Positions 41,105-50,205 of a stretch of DNA of 63,827 nt are shown one piece after another. This DNA comes from GCA-2686265 sp036010965 (GTDB lineage Bacteria > Planctomycetota > UBA1135 > GCA-002686595). The notes under the pieces were generated by a model. That model made no database searches. It was not told the origin of the DNA and saw only the letters and a program-made list of their open reading frames with translations. A program made the translations under genes and the position numbers. How positions within the stretch are numbered: the first letter of the stretch is position 1; each line of letters begins with the position of its first letter. Location: the NCBI GenBank assembly GCA_036010965.1, contig DASCMO010000110.1, positions 1 to 63,827 of the forward strand. The letters run 5' to 3'.

Positions 41105-42453
41105 CAGCCGAAACCGACGCCGAACGCTTCGCAAGTCTAGATCGCAAGCCCTTCGTCCCGCGCACCCTCGGCTACCTGCGCCACATGGGCCCGGGCTACA
41201 TGCAGTCCGCCATGACCCTTGGTGGCGGGACGGCCTTCGCGTCGATCTTCGCCGGCGCCGCGTTCGGCTACCAGCTGCTGTGGGTGGCGCCCGTCGCCAT
41301 GCTGCTGGGGATCATCATGCTGTCGGCCATAGCGCACCAGACGCTCTCGACCGGCGCGAACCCATTCCAGGCGATGAAGCGCCACGCCGGTCCCTTCTTC
41401 GCCTACGGCTGGGCCTTCAGCGCCATCCTCTCGTCGATCATCTGGCAGTTCGCTCAGTACGCCCTGGCGAGCGCGATGCTGGTGGCGATCGCGCGCCAGT
41501 ACGGACTGGAGACACCTAACTGGGTGATGGGTCTGGTGGCGCTGGCGTGGTGCGTGACCGTGGCCCTGCTCTACGAATCGAAGCCCAGGTTGGTTCGTCT
41601 CTACGAGAACATCATCAAGGGCATGGTGTGGTTCATCATCGCCTGCTTCGGTTACGTGGTGTTCCGTACAGGCATTCCCCATCCCGGAGACCTGCTCGAC
41701 GGCGCCGTCCCATTCCGCATTCCGAGCGAGAACAAGGGCGTCGAAGGCATAACGCTGGTGGTCTCGGGCCTCGCGGCGGCGGTGGGCGTCAACATGGTGT
41801 TCGTCTACCCCTACACGCTCCAGAAGCGCGGCTGGGGCCGGGCGCACCGCAGGCTGGCGCGCATCGATCTGGGCTTTGGGATGTTCATCCCCTACGCCAT
41901 CGCGGCCAGCTTGATGCTGATCGCTTCCGCCAGCGTCTTCTACTACGGCGACCCTGACCTCTTCAGCGGCAAGAAGATCACGCCCTGGGCCGCGGCCGAG
42001 GTCCTCTCCTCGCCCGACCGCCTGGGCCCCGTGGCGGGCCTGTGGATCTTCGGCCTGGGAGTCGTGGCCATGGCGCTCTCCTCGATCACGATGCAGATGA
42101 TGTGCTCGGGTTTTGCCCTCTGTGAGTTGACCGGTTCCCGCCCCGAGGGCAGGACCTACCGCATCGGGATGCTCTTGCCAGCAATCGGCGTCCTGGGGTC
42201 GGTCTTCTGGAGCGACATCAGCCTCTGGCTGGCGGTCCCCACCAACGTCATCTGCGGCTTCCTGCTGCCCCTGGCCTACATCGGCTTCATCATCCTGCAG
42301 CGCAAGCGAGCCTACCTGGGCGACGATCTGCCGCGCGGGCCGCTCGGCGCGGCGTGGATCGTCGGGATGCTCTGCAGCACGAGCGTCGTCACGGCCTTCC
42401 TGATCTGGTTCTTGATCACGAAAGTGCCCGCCTGGCTGGAGAAGATCGGCTGA
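41101..42453 (+). CDS. Second Nramp-fold transporter lacking metal-site residues
   Basis: 450 residues from GTG 41101, overlapping the fusion gene stop (GTGA). About eleven transmembrane segments. TM1 reads GPGYMQSAMTLGGGTAFASI and then FGYQLLWV, so the fold start is Nramp-like but the DPGN site is replaced. The TM6 region (LAAAVGVNMVFVYPYTLQKRGW) lacks the canonical MPH. It is only distantly similar to the 33572-34804 protein, so it is a second, independent divergent member rather than a recent duplicate. Given the operon, it probably transports an organic acid, sugar derivative or Mg2+ across the inner membrane. Confidence 0.82.
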   Translation: MTAETDAERFASLDRKPFVPRTLGYLRHMGPGYMQSAMTLGGGTAFASIFAGAAFGYQLLWVAPVAMLLGIIMLSAIAHQTLSTGANPFQAMKRHAGPFFAYGWAFSAILSSIIWQFAQYALASAMLVAIARQYGLETPNWVMGLVALAWCVTVALLYESKPRLVRLYENIIKGMVWFIIACFGYVVFRTGIPHPGDLLDGAVPFRIPSENKGVEGITLVVSGLAAAVGVNMVFVYPYTLQKRGWGRAHRRLARIDLGFGMFIPYAIAASLMLIASASVFYYGDPDLFSGKKITPWAAAEVLSSPDRLGPVAGLWIFGLGVVAMALSSITMQMMCSGFALCELTGSRPEGRTYRIGMLLPAIGVLGSVFWSDISLWLAVPTNVICGFLLPLAYIGFIILQRKRAYLGDDLPRGPLGAAWIVGMLCSTSVVTAFLIWFLITKVPAWLEKIG

Positions 42454-42454
42454 G

Positions 42455-43597
42455 ATGGAGTTCCGAAGGCTCGACGCCTACCGCGAGGAGCTCGAGCGCC
42501 GCGGGCCGATCGCCCCGGTCCGGCGCGCCGTCGCCGCCCTGCGGATCGTGATGCGCGCGGACGCAGCGCACGAGAAAGATCGTCCCGCCGTCGAGGCGAT
42601 CGACTGGGAGGCGACGGCGGCCTTGCGCCGACGGGTAGACACCCTGGGCTTCGGGGTAGCCGAGGCCATGGACACGGCCCAGCGCTTCCAGATCGGCTGG
42701 CCCGCGGCGCGGCGTCTGATCGAGCAGTGCGGAGCGCTCGAACTCGCCAACGGCTTCATCGCCGGCGCGGGCGCCGACCACCTCGAAGCGGTCAGGGAGC
42801 GCGATGAGCTCGTCGCCGGCGTCGTGAATCAAGCGCGCATCATTCAGGCAGCCGGAGGCGAGGCGATGATCCTCTCCCTCCCCTGGCTCGCCGCGCGGAA
42901 CGCCGATGAGGACGGCTTCGTCGAGACCTACGAGGCCATCTTCGCAGCCCTCGAAGGGCCGCTCTACGTGCACTGGCTGGGAGAGATGTTCCTGCCCGAA
43001 CTGGCGGGCAATTTCCCCGGCGAGAGCTTCGAGCGCGTGATGGCCATCGATCCCGAGAAGGTGCGTGGCGCCAAGCTCTCGCTCCTGGACACCGAGCGGG
43101 AGCACGCCCTGCGGAGCGCCCTCGCGGGGCGCGATCAGGTCGTCTTCACGGGCGACGACCTGCATTTTTGCGACCTGATCCGCGGCACGGGCAATGCGCG
43201 ACGGACGGTAGACGTCGGTGGGCGCGCCCTGGGCATCGGCCCCTTCAGCCACGCTCTGCTGGGCGTCTTCGACGCGGTCGCCGAGCCCGCCGCCCTCGCC
43301 CTCGCCTACCTGGCCCACGGCGACGGCGCTCGCTACGAGGAACTCATGCGCCCTTGCGAGGAGCTGGGGCGCTGGCTCTTCTGTAAACCGACGATGCACT
43401 ACAAGGCCGGGCTGGCCTTCCTCTCCTGGCTGAACGGGCTGCAGGACAACGCGCTGCTCCTCGCGGGCGAGGAGCGCGCGCGCAGCCGGGAACATCTCGT
43501 CCACGCGGCGCAACTCGCGGCCCGCGCGGGCTGCCTCGCCGATCCCATCCTGGCCGAGGAGCGACTCGCGTCCTTCGCAGGAGACGGAGGCCTCTGA
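42455..43597 (+). CDS. DUF993-family DHDPS-like aldolase
   Basis: 380 residues, the usual length for the family, starting 1 bp after the transporter stop. The sequence order follows the DUF993 branch of the DHDPS superfamily: GFGVAEAMDTAQRFQIGWPAARRL, NQARIIQAAGGEAMILSLPWLA and Lys207 in VRGAKLSLLD as candidate Schiff-base residue. DUF993 enzymes are poorly characterised. Here it completes an operon with the isomerase/OYE fusion and a transporter, supporting a role in cleaving a keto-acid or keto-sugar intermediate. It is followed 2 bp later by the metallopeptidase gene, so co-transcription may extend further. Confidence 0.85.
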   Translation: MEFRRLDAYREELERRGPIAPVRRAVAALRIVMRADAAHEKDRPAVEAIDWEATAALRRRVDTLGFGVAEAMDTAQRFQIGWPAARRLIEQCGALELANGFIAGAGADHLEAVRERDELVAGVVNQARIIQAAGGEAMILSLPWLAARNADEDGFVETYEAIFAALEGPLYVHWLGEMFLPELAGNFPGESFERVMAIDPEKVRGAKLSLLDTEREHALRSALAGRDQVVFTGDDLHFCDLIRGTGNARRTVDVGGRALGIGPFSHALLGVFDAVAEPAALALAYLAHGDGARYEELMRPCEELGRWLFCKPTMHYKAGLAFLSWLNGLQDNALLLAGEERARSREHLVHAAQLAARAGCLADPILAEERLASFAGDGGL

Positions 43598-43599
43598 AG

Positions 43600-44643
43600 A
43601 TGGCAGCCGCGCGCAAGAGCACGCGCCGGGCGCGAGCCCTCTGGTGGGAGCGCCTGCCCGACGGGGAGTTGCTCGATCTGCGGATGTGCGATCTGGGTCT
43701 CACGATCGACGGCGCTCTCAAGCAGCGCGTGGAGCAACTGCACGAGGAACTGGCACTCGCGGGCCTGCGCTTTCGCCCCTATGTCTGGCTCTCGAGCGAC
43801 TGGTTCACCCCCGACGGCGCGACGGGCTTCGCCCTACCCTTCTTCCTGGCCCATCGGCGTCTGGTGCGCCTCGAGCGGGCCCAGATGCTCGAGGTCGAGG
43901 GCGGGACGCACGAGAACTGCATGAAGCTCCTGCGTCACGAGGCGGGGCACGCGATCGACAACGCCTACCGCCTGCACTGGCGAAAGTCCTGGCGCGAGAC
44001 GTTCGGGCGCTTCTCCGATCCCTACCGCAACACCTACACGCCGCGCCCTGACAGCCGGCGGCACGTGTTGAACCTCGACTTCTGGTACTCCCAAAGCCAC
44101 CCGGCGGAAGACTACGCCGAAACCTTCGCGGTCTGGCTCGAGCCCGGATCCAGCTGGCGCGAGCGCTACGCGGGCTGGCCCGCCCTCGAAAAACTGCAGC
44201 GCCTGGACAAGATGATGGCCCAGATCGCCAACCTGCCGGCGCGCGTCCGCAGCCGCAAGCGATGGGACACGCTCCCCAACCTGCGCATGACCCTGCGGGA
44301 GCACTACGAGGAGAAAAAGGGCGCCTACCTCGACAAGGACCCGTCGGTGTACGACTGGTACCTGGAGCGCGTCTTCTCCGCCGAAGCCGCCTACATCCGA
44401 CGCGAGACTGCGGCGAGCTTCCTACGACGCAACCACCGCAATCTGCGGCGACGGGTGTCGAGCCTGACCGGCAAGCACGCCTACCTGGCCGATCAGGTGC
44501 TGAACGAGATGATCGCGCGCTCGAGGGAACTCGGCCTGCGGGTCACCGGGCTCGAGCGCGACACGCGCGCGGACGCCGCCGTGCTCGTCACCGTCCTGAC
44601 CTCCAACCTGCTGCACGGCGGCAGCCAGCGCTACCGACGATGA
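43600..44643 (+). CDS. Putative zinc metallopeptidase
   Basis: 347 residues. The zinc motif is HEAGH (His113, Glu114, His117, HExxH-type), with a third-ligand candidate in HPAEDYAETFAVWL (Glu170 or Glu174). The surrounding sequence (MKLLRHEAGHAIDNAYRLHWRKSW, FWYSQSHPAEDYAE) matches a family of uncharacterised bacterial zinc-binding metallopeptidases. No signal peptide, so cytosolic. It overlaps the ATP-grasp gene by 4 bp (ATGA), indicating a functional pair. Peptide trimming or release of a product of the ligase is inferred. Confidence 0.82.
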   Translation: MAAARKSTRRARALWWERLPDGELLDLRMCDLGLTIDGALKQRVEQLHEELALAGLRFRPYVWLSSDWFTPDGATGFALPFFLAHRRLVRLERAQMLEVEGGTHENCMKLLRHEAGHAIDNAYRLHWRKSWRETFGRFSDPYRNTYTPRPDSRRHVLNLDFWYSQSHPAEDYAETFAVWLEPGSSWRERYAGWPALEKLQRLDKMMAQIANLPARVRSRKRWDTLPNLRMTLREHYEEKKGAYLDKDPSVYDWYLERVFSAEAAYIRRETAASFLRRNHRNLRRRVSSLTGKHAYLADQVLNEMIARSRELGLRVTGLERDTRADAAVLVTVLTSNLLHGGSQRYRR

Positions 44644-45674
44644 AACGCCTGCGCATCCTTGCCCTGCTGCATGAGGACACGATCCCGCCCGAGTCGGTCG
44701 CGGGACTGAGCCCCGCACAGATGCTGCCGTTCCAGGCCGAGTACGACGTCCTGACGGCCCTGGAGGAACTCGGCCACGACGTGCGCCGTCTCGCCCTGGG
44801 ACACGAGATCCTCCCCCTGCGCCAGGCCGTCGAGGAATGGCGCCCGGACATCGCTCTGAACCTCCTTCTGCACTTCCAGGAAGTGGGCATCTACGACGCC
44901 CACGTGATGAGCTACCTGGAACTGCTGCACGTGCCCTACACAGGCTGTAATCCGCGCGGCCTGTTGATCGCCAGCGACAAGGCGCTCTCGAAGAAAATCA
45001 TGGCCTGGCATCGTGTGCGGGTCCCCGCCTTCGCCGTCTTCCGCCGCGGAGCCCGGGTGCGCGCGCCGCGCAAGCTGGAGTTCCCGCTCTTCGTCAAGTC
45101 GACCGTGGAGCACGCCTCTCAGGGGATCTCCCAGGCCTCGATCGTCAGCGACCCCAAGGCCCTATCCGATCGCGTGGAGTTCATCCACCGCCGGATCGGC
45201 ACCGACGCGATCGCGGAGCGCTACATCGAGGGCCGAGAAATCACCGTCGGAGTCCTGGGCAACCAGCGCCTGACGGCCTTCCCTATCTGGGAGATGACCT
45301 TCGCCAACCTGCCGCGAGGCACGGAGCCCATCGCGACCTCACGCGTGAAGTGGAATCGGGAGTACCAGAAAAAGCTCGGTGTCGAGTGTGGACCTGCTTT
45401 GGAGCTCGCCCCGGAGAAGACCGCGCAGCTCGCGCGCATCGCTCGCCGCGTCTACCGCGCCCTGGGCCTCTCCGGCTACGCGCGGATCGATATGCGCCTC
45501 GACGCCAAAGGCCAGGCCCATGTCCTCGAGGCCAATCCCAACCCCGATCTCTCGCGCGAGGAAGATTTCTCCACCTCCGCGCGGGCAGCCGGAATCGAGT
45601 ACCCGCGCCTGATCCAGCGCATCCTCAATCTCGGCCTGCGGCACACGCCGCCCTGGCGCACGGACGAGGCGTGA
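44640..45674 (+). CDS. D-Ala-D-Ala ligase-like ATP-grasp protein
   Basis: 344 residues, ATP-grasp fold. N-terminal Rossmann-like lobe (LLHEDTIPPESVAG), then the GCNPRGLLIASDKALSK lid, the ATP-binding FPLFVKSTVEHASQGISQ loop and the Mg-site end LEANPNPDLS (Glu297, Asn299). It belongs to the Ddl/RimK-like group but is not an ordinary cell-wall Ddl, because the central lid and end motif differ. It probably forms a peptide-type bond using ATP in the cytosol. Translationally coupled to the upstream metallopeptidase; convergent with the heme protein 16 bp away. Confidence 0.85.
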   Translation: MKRLRILALLHEDTIPPESVAGLSPAQMLPFQAEYDVLTALEELGHDVRRLALGHEILPLRQAVEEWRPDIALNLLLHFQEVGIYDAHVMSYLELLHVPYTGCNPRGLLIASDKALSKKIMAWHRVRVPAFAVFRRGARVRAPRKLEFPLFVKSTVEHASQGISQASIVSDPKALSDRVEFIHRRIGTDAIAERYIEGREITVGVLGNQRLTAFPIWEMTFANLPRGTEPIATSRVKWNREYQKKLGVECGPALELAPEKTAQLARIARRVYRALGLSGYARIDMRLDAKGQAHVLEANPNPDLSREEDFSTSARAAGIEYPRLIQRILNLGLRHTPPWRTDEA

Positions 45675-45690
45675 CCCGGTGCGCCCGCGC

Positions 45691-48666
45691 TCAGCGCTCT
45701 CGCTCGGCGAAGGTCGGGTCGGCCTGATCGGCACCGGCGAGCACATAGGCCATGAGATCGCGGATCTGCTCCAGGCTCAGGGTGTCCAGCAGCCCTTCGG
45801 GCATGCGCGAGACCGGGTGCAGGCGGCGCAGAGCGATCTCTTCGAGGGGGATCTCCCATACCTCCTCGCGCGGCGGCGCCGTGCGGATCACGACGACCTC
45901 GTCGGTCTCGTCCTCCACGCGCCCCACGAAGAGCTCGTCGTCGATCGTCCAGATCTCGGTGTCCTGGTACTGATCGGAGATCGCCACTGAGGGCGTGAGG
46001 ATCGCCTCGAGCAGATCGCGCGCTGAGAAGCGGCTGCCGGCGCCGGTCAGGTCGGAGCCCGTAGCCCCGCCCGCGCCGCGCATCCGATGGCAGACATGGC
46101 AGGTCGCCTGGCGGTAGGCCGACTCGCCGGCCGCGAAATCGCGCCCGCCGGCGGGTGCGCCGAGCTCGCTCGCGAGCTCGTCCAGTCGCCAGCGGTGCAC
46201 GACCGGCGCGCTCGCCGCAACCGGCACCCTCTCACCGTCGGAGGCGGGCGCTGCTGCCAGGAGCGGAGCGACCTCGGCGCGCTCGCGGTCGTCGAGGTGC
46301 GCGAGGGCGTCGTCCCGTAGTCCGCGCACGTACTGCTCGAAGGAGACGCCGCCTTTCATCCCTCCCACCGCGTGGCCGATCCACGCGAAGTAGCGCCGGC
46401 GTTCGCGCGGAGTCCAGCCGTCACTCACGTTGCGCAGCTGGAAGGCGTAGTGGAGTTGATCCGCCTCGGCCTCGGCCTCCTCCATCAGGTCCAGCGAACG
46501 CGCGATCACCGTGCTCGAGCCCAGGTAGACCAGGACGCGGCACAGCTCGCGGTCGAGCTCGACATCGCCCGCCGGAAAGAGCTGCTCCAGCTTGTGGGCC
46601 AGGGCGCGCCGGCGGCCGTCGGGCGGGGCGCCGGAGCGCAGAAAGACCAACGACCAGGCCCGCAGGGCGCCCAGCAGATCCTCGCGCGAGAGCTCCGAGA
46701 CCTCGAGTCGCGCGAGGGCAGCCAGCATCTGCGGTCCGCTCGCCCCCCCCGTGCGGGCCAGGGCCACGACGCCGTGGATGATGACCCGCGGGCGCTCTTC
46801 CGCCAGGACGCGATCGGCCCACTCGGCGGGATCACGATGCTCGAGGCCGACACGCGCCGCGTGCCGGATGAACGGATCCGGCGAGGCGAGGGCGTTCCAG
46901 ACACCTTCAAAGGCCTGGGCCTCGCCGCGCGAGAAACACTCCTCCATCGCCCGGCGCTCGGCGCGCGCCTCCCCTCCGGCGCGCACGGCCGCACCCTCCT
47001 CCACCGAGCTTGCCGGCTCCACCTCACCGCCCGTCCAACGCAGTCGGTACAGGCCGGACTGGGTCCGACGGCCGCCGACGATGAAGTACAACGCGCCGTC
47101 GGCGCCGAACTCCATGTCGCACAGTGGGAGCGGCTTGCCGCTGATGAAGGCCTCGGCCCTTCCGGTGAAGCTCGAGCCCTGCGGCGCGAGGTGCACGGCG
47201 TACATGGTCCCGTAAGCCCAGTCCGCGACGTAGAGGGCGCGCTGGTAACGCGGCGGGAAGGCAGAGCGCGTCCCGAAGACGACGCCCGTGGGCGAGGTGA
47301 GACCGATGTCCACGGCGCCCGGCAGACTGTCGGCGTAGTGCGCGGGCCACTTCCCCGAGCCGTGGCGCCAGCCAAACTCGGCGCCGGAGACCAGGTGCAA
47401 GACGCGCGTCGGGCGGTACCAGGGCAGGCCGATGTCCCACTCCATGTCGGAGTCGAAAGTCATGAGCTCGCCCTCGGCGTCGAAGTCCATGTCGTAGGCG
47501 TTGCGCATCCCGCTCGCCACGAGCTCCCAGGACTTCCCGTCGGGGTCGGTCCGGCAGACCCAGCCGCCGGGCGCCATCACGCCCACTGCGTGGCCGTTGG
47601 GGTCGGGCTTGCGCGGGAGCAGCTGGTCCTCCTCCCAGATCCGAGGCACGCGGCTGGCTTCGATCTGGGGCAGCTTGGTGTGGTTGCCCGCGATGATGTA
47701 CAGCGATTCTCCGTCCGGTCCGAGGCGCACGGCGTGCGGGCCGTGCTCGCCGCCGCCGTCGAGGCGCCGCAACAGCTCGACCGTGTCGTACTGGTCGTCG
47801 TCGTCGGTGTCGCGCACCCGGTACAGCCCGCCCGGGAAGGTGTCGGAATGACTGACAACGGCGTACAGGCTCCCGAAGGCGCACAGCAGGCCCTGGGCGT
47901 GGCCTAGCTGGACGGGGATCTCTGTCACCTCGGGCGGATCCGAGGAGCCGAAGGGCTGGGGGACGACGCGGTAGAGGGCGCCGTACTGGGCGGAGACGAT
48001 CAGTCGGCCTACCTCGTCGACCGTCATGCTGACCCACGAGTTCTGCCGCACACGCGGGACCGAATAGAGCAGCTCGGCCTCGAAGCCCGGCAGCAGGACC
48101 AGCTCTTCCGCAGCCAGGGCGCGCGCCGGTTCTCCGCCCTCGCCGCCCGGCAGGTCGCCCCAGGGCGCCATGCCGATCGGCCCGAAGGCGTATGCGGCAG
48201 CCCAGCCCTCAGGGTGGAAGTCCGCGCTCACCCAACCCTCGTCCTCCGTGGTCGACGCGAGCCAGCGCTCGTCGCTGAAGAGCGAGACCTGCTCTTCGCC
48301 GATCTTCATGTCGAGCCGCAGGGCGAAGGCGGCCGGCCCCCCGGCGTTGCGGCAAAAGGCGGTGATCGAGTTCGCGCCCGTCTTCAAGGTGTCGGCGACG
48401 TCCACCAGCACCGGGCGGCTCCAGTCTCCGCCCTCTGCCACGTGCCGGCCATTGAGGTAGACGTCCATCGAGTTGTCGCAGGCGCCCCACAGGGTCGCGC
48501 TGTCGGCCTTGCCGGAGAGCTCGAAGGTGCGATGGAGCCAGGCCTGCTCCGACTCCCCGGGCCGCGAGCTCGACCAGATCCACCGGGGCTCGTCGTGGAC
48601 CGAGAAATCCTGAACGGGCGGGCTGCCCGCCAGATGGAAGGCGAGGACTACCAGGGCCGCGTTCAT
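45691..48666 (-). CDS. PVC-type secreted c-type heme protein with propeller domain
   Basis: 991 residues from ATG 48666, sharing one base with the stop of the sialate esterase gene (TGATG) and with GGAGAAG 7 nt upstream. The first 20 residues are a signal peptide (MNAALVVLAFHLAG). A galactose-binding/jelly-roll segment (about 30-170) precedes a sugar-dehydrogenase-like six-bladed propeller (about 190-560: GMRNAYDMDFDAEGELMTFDSDMEWD) and a HEAT-like helical region. A single CHVCH heme site near residue 856 lies in the C-terminal PVC-type cytochrome domain (CHRMRGAGGATGSDLTG). Probably a periplasmic oxidoreductase donating electrons from sugar oxidation, as in other planctomycetes. Confidence 0.9.
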   Translation of the reverse strand: MNAALVVLAFHLAGSPPVQDFSVHDEPRWIWSSSRPGESEQAWLHRTFELSGKADSATLWGACDNSMDVYLNGRHVAEGGDWSRPVLVDVADTLKTGANSITAFCRNAGGPAAFALRLDMKIGEEQVSLFSDERWLASTTEDEGWVSADFHPEGWAAAYAFGPIGMAPWGDLPGGEGGEPARALAAEELVLLPGFEAELLYSVPRVRQNSWVSMTVDEVGRLIVSAQYGALYRVVPQPFGSSDPPEVTEIPVQLGHAQGLLCAFGSLYAVVSHSDTFPGGLYRVRDTDDDDQYDTVELLRRLDGGGEHGPHAVRLGPDGESLYIIAGNHTKLPQIEASRVPRIWEEDQLLPRKPDPNGHAVGVMAPGGWVCRTDPDGKSWELVASGMRNAYDMDFDAEGELMTFDSDMEWDIGLPWYRPTRVLHLVSGAEFGWRHGSGKWPAHYADSLPGAVDIGLTSPTGVVFGTRSAFPPRYQRALYVADWAYGTMYAVHLAPQGSSFTGRAEAFISGKPLPLCDMEFGADGALYFIVGGRRTQSGLYRLRWTGGEVEPASSVEEGAAVRAGGEARAERRAMEECFSRGEAQAFEGVWNALASPDPFIRHAARVGLEHRDPAEWADRVLAEERPRVIIHGVVALARTGGASGPQMLAALARLEVSELSREDLLGALRAWSLVFLRSGAPPDGRRRALAHKLEQLFPAGDVELDRELCRVLVYLGSSTVIARSLDLMEEAEAEADQLHYAFQLRNVSDGWTPRERRRYFAWIGHAVGGMKGGVSFEQYVRGLRDDALAHLDDRERAEVAPLLAAAPASDGERVPVAASAPVVHRWRLDELASELGAPAGGRDFAAGESAYRQATCHVCHRMRGAGGATGSDLTGAGSRFSARDLLEAILTPSVAISDQYQDTEIWTIDDELFVGRVEDETDEVVVIRTAPPREEVWEIPLEEIALRRLHPVSRMPEGLLDTLSLEQIRDLMAYVLAGADQADPTFAERER

Positions 48667-50105
48667 CACTTCTTCTCCGGAGCCTGACGCCCGCCCGTCG
48701 AGACCGGCCAGTCGTCGGTCCGGAAGGGCGAGGCGGGGAGCCCGGAACCGTTCTCGAGGTTGGGTTGCGCATCGTCGCGCCATCCGTAGCGCACCGCCAC
48801 GGGCAGGGCGACCTCTGCGCTGCGAACCTCGACCTCCTCGCTGTCGATGCGCGCCCGTGCCGGGTGGAAGGCACGGTCCATGCCGGCCACCTCGAAGACA
48901 CCGGGGGCCTCGCCGTCACGCGTGCGCAAACCCACTGCGTGCTCGAAGGTCAGGCGAATGGAATCGCCCTCGACCGACAGCGAGCGAAACACCGGACCCG
49001 AGCACTCGAGGTCGCGCCCGTAGTCGCGCGCGAGGGCCCAGAGAGCCAGGCGGCGCCCGACATCACGCTTGTTGCGCGGGTGGATGTCGGCAGGGTTGCC
49101 GATGTCCATCGTGACCGCCATCCCCGTGCGCGGGAGCGCGAGGGCCATGGCCTGAGCTTCCCTCAACTCCGCGCAGGCTTCTGGAGCGACGCGGCCGTTC
49201 TTGTGGTAGCGGTAGGGCGCGAGCTGGACGAAGTAGAAGGGCAGCTCGCTGCCCCAGTCAGCCCGCCAGTTGCGGATCATGGTCGGAAAGAGGGTCCGGT
49301 ACTCCCATGCACGCGAGACGTTCGCCTCGCCCTGATACCAGATCGCGCCTGCGAACGAGAACGGGATCAGGGGCCGGATCATGCCGTTGTAGAGCACACC
49401 GGGCCGGTTCTGACCCTTGCGACCGTTGCCCTCACTGACCATGTACGACAGCTCCGCGACCTCCTCGAGCGCGCCGCGCCGAGTCCAGGCCTCGGCCACC
49501 GTGCCCCCCCAGGCGCTGACGACCAGACCCACGGGACGCTCAAGGGTCTCGTGCAGTTCGCGTCCGAAGTGGTAGGCGACAGCGGAGAACTTGCCGGCTG
49601 TCTCGGGCGAGCAGACCTTCCATTCCCCGTGACACTCGCGCGCGGGCTCGTCCGCCTGGGTGCGCGCGAAGGTGAACATGCGCAGGCCCGGGAAATCGGC
49701 GGCGGCCAGCTCCTGTTCGGCTCGCGCCGACGACTCGTTGCGCCACACCATGTTGGACTGACCGGAGCAGAGCCACACCTCGCCGATCAGCACGTCGCTC
49801 ACGACGAGGCGTTCGGTGCCCTCGACCACCAGCTCGACCGGATCGTCGCTCGCCGTGAGCGGCGGCAGGTTCACGCGCCAGCGACCGTCAGCGTCGGTGA
49901 CGACTGAAGCACTCTGTCCCGAGCAGTGCACGCTGATGCGTTCACCGGGTTCTGCTCTTCCCCAGACCGGGCAGGACTGCGCGCTCTGGAGGACCATGTG
50001 ATCGCCGAACAGGTCAGCGAGCGTCACGTCCGCGGATGCGGCGACACCAGAGAAGGCGACGACGAGGGCCGGAACGAGGAGCCGGGGGCGGGCGTTGTGA
50101 CGCAT
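48666..50105 (-). CDS. Sialate O-acetylesterase (SGNH hydrolase)
   Basis: 479 residues. A Sec signal (MRHNARPRLLVPALVVAFSGVAA) opens the protein. SGNH-type motifs: nucleophile Ser117 in LCSGQSNMVW, oxyanion block GVLYNGMIRPL, WYQGEANVSRA and the catalytic Asp/His in DIHPRNKRDVG. An N-terminal beta-domain (SVHCSGQSASVVTDADGRW) is typical of the family. It removes O-acetyl groups from sialic acid or other acylated glycans in the periplasm or outside. First gene of a two-gene minus-strand operon with the PVC heme protein; divergent promoter region of 100 bp shared with the ThuA-DUF1080 gene. Confidence 0.92.
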   Translation of the reverse strand: MRHNARPRLLVPALVVAFSGVAASADVTLADLFGDHMVLQSAQSCPVWGRAEPGERISVHCSGQSASVVTDADGRWRVNLPPLTASDDPVELVVEGTERLVVSDVLIGEVWLCSGQSNMVWRNESSARAEQELAAADFPGLRMFTFARTQADEPARECHGEWKVCSPETAGKFSAVAYHFGRELHETLERPVGLVVSAWGGTVAEAWTRRGALEEVAELSYMVSEGNGRKGQNRPGVLYNGMIRPLIPFSFAGAIWYQGEANVSRAWEYRTLFPTMIRNWRADWGSELPFYFVQLAPYRYHKNGRVAPEACAELREAQAMALALPRTGMAVTMDIGNPADIHPRNKRDVGRRLALWALARDYGRDLECSGPVFRSLSVEGDSIRLTFEHAVGLRTRDGEAPGVFEVAGMDRAFHPARARIDSEEVEVRSAEVALPVAVRYGWRDDAQPNLENGSGLPASPFRTDDWPVSTGGRQAPEKK

Positions 50106-50193
50106 CTGGAACGGTCGGAAGGGGCAGGGTCCGCGGAACTCAGAGGGTACCTGATCGGGGATCGAATCGAGCCCGACGCCTGTTCGGGGCCGG

Positions 50194-50199
50194 TATCAT
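50194..50199 (+). promoter_or_regulatory. TATCAT -10 box 6 nt before ThuA-DUF1080 start
   Basis: TATCAT ends 6 nt before ATG 50206, predicting a leaderless mRNA. It follows a GCCCGA/TCGGG(G)C hairpin in the -35 region. Confidence 0.5.
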
Positions 50200-50205
50200 G
50201 CGTCC

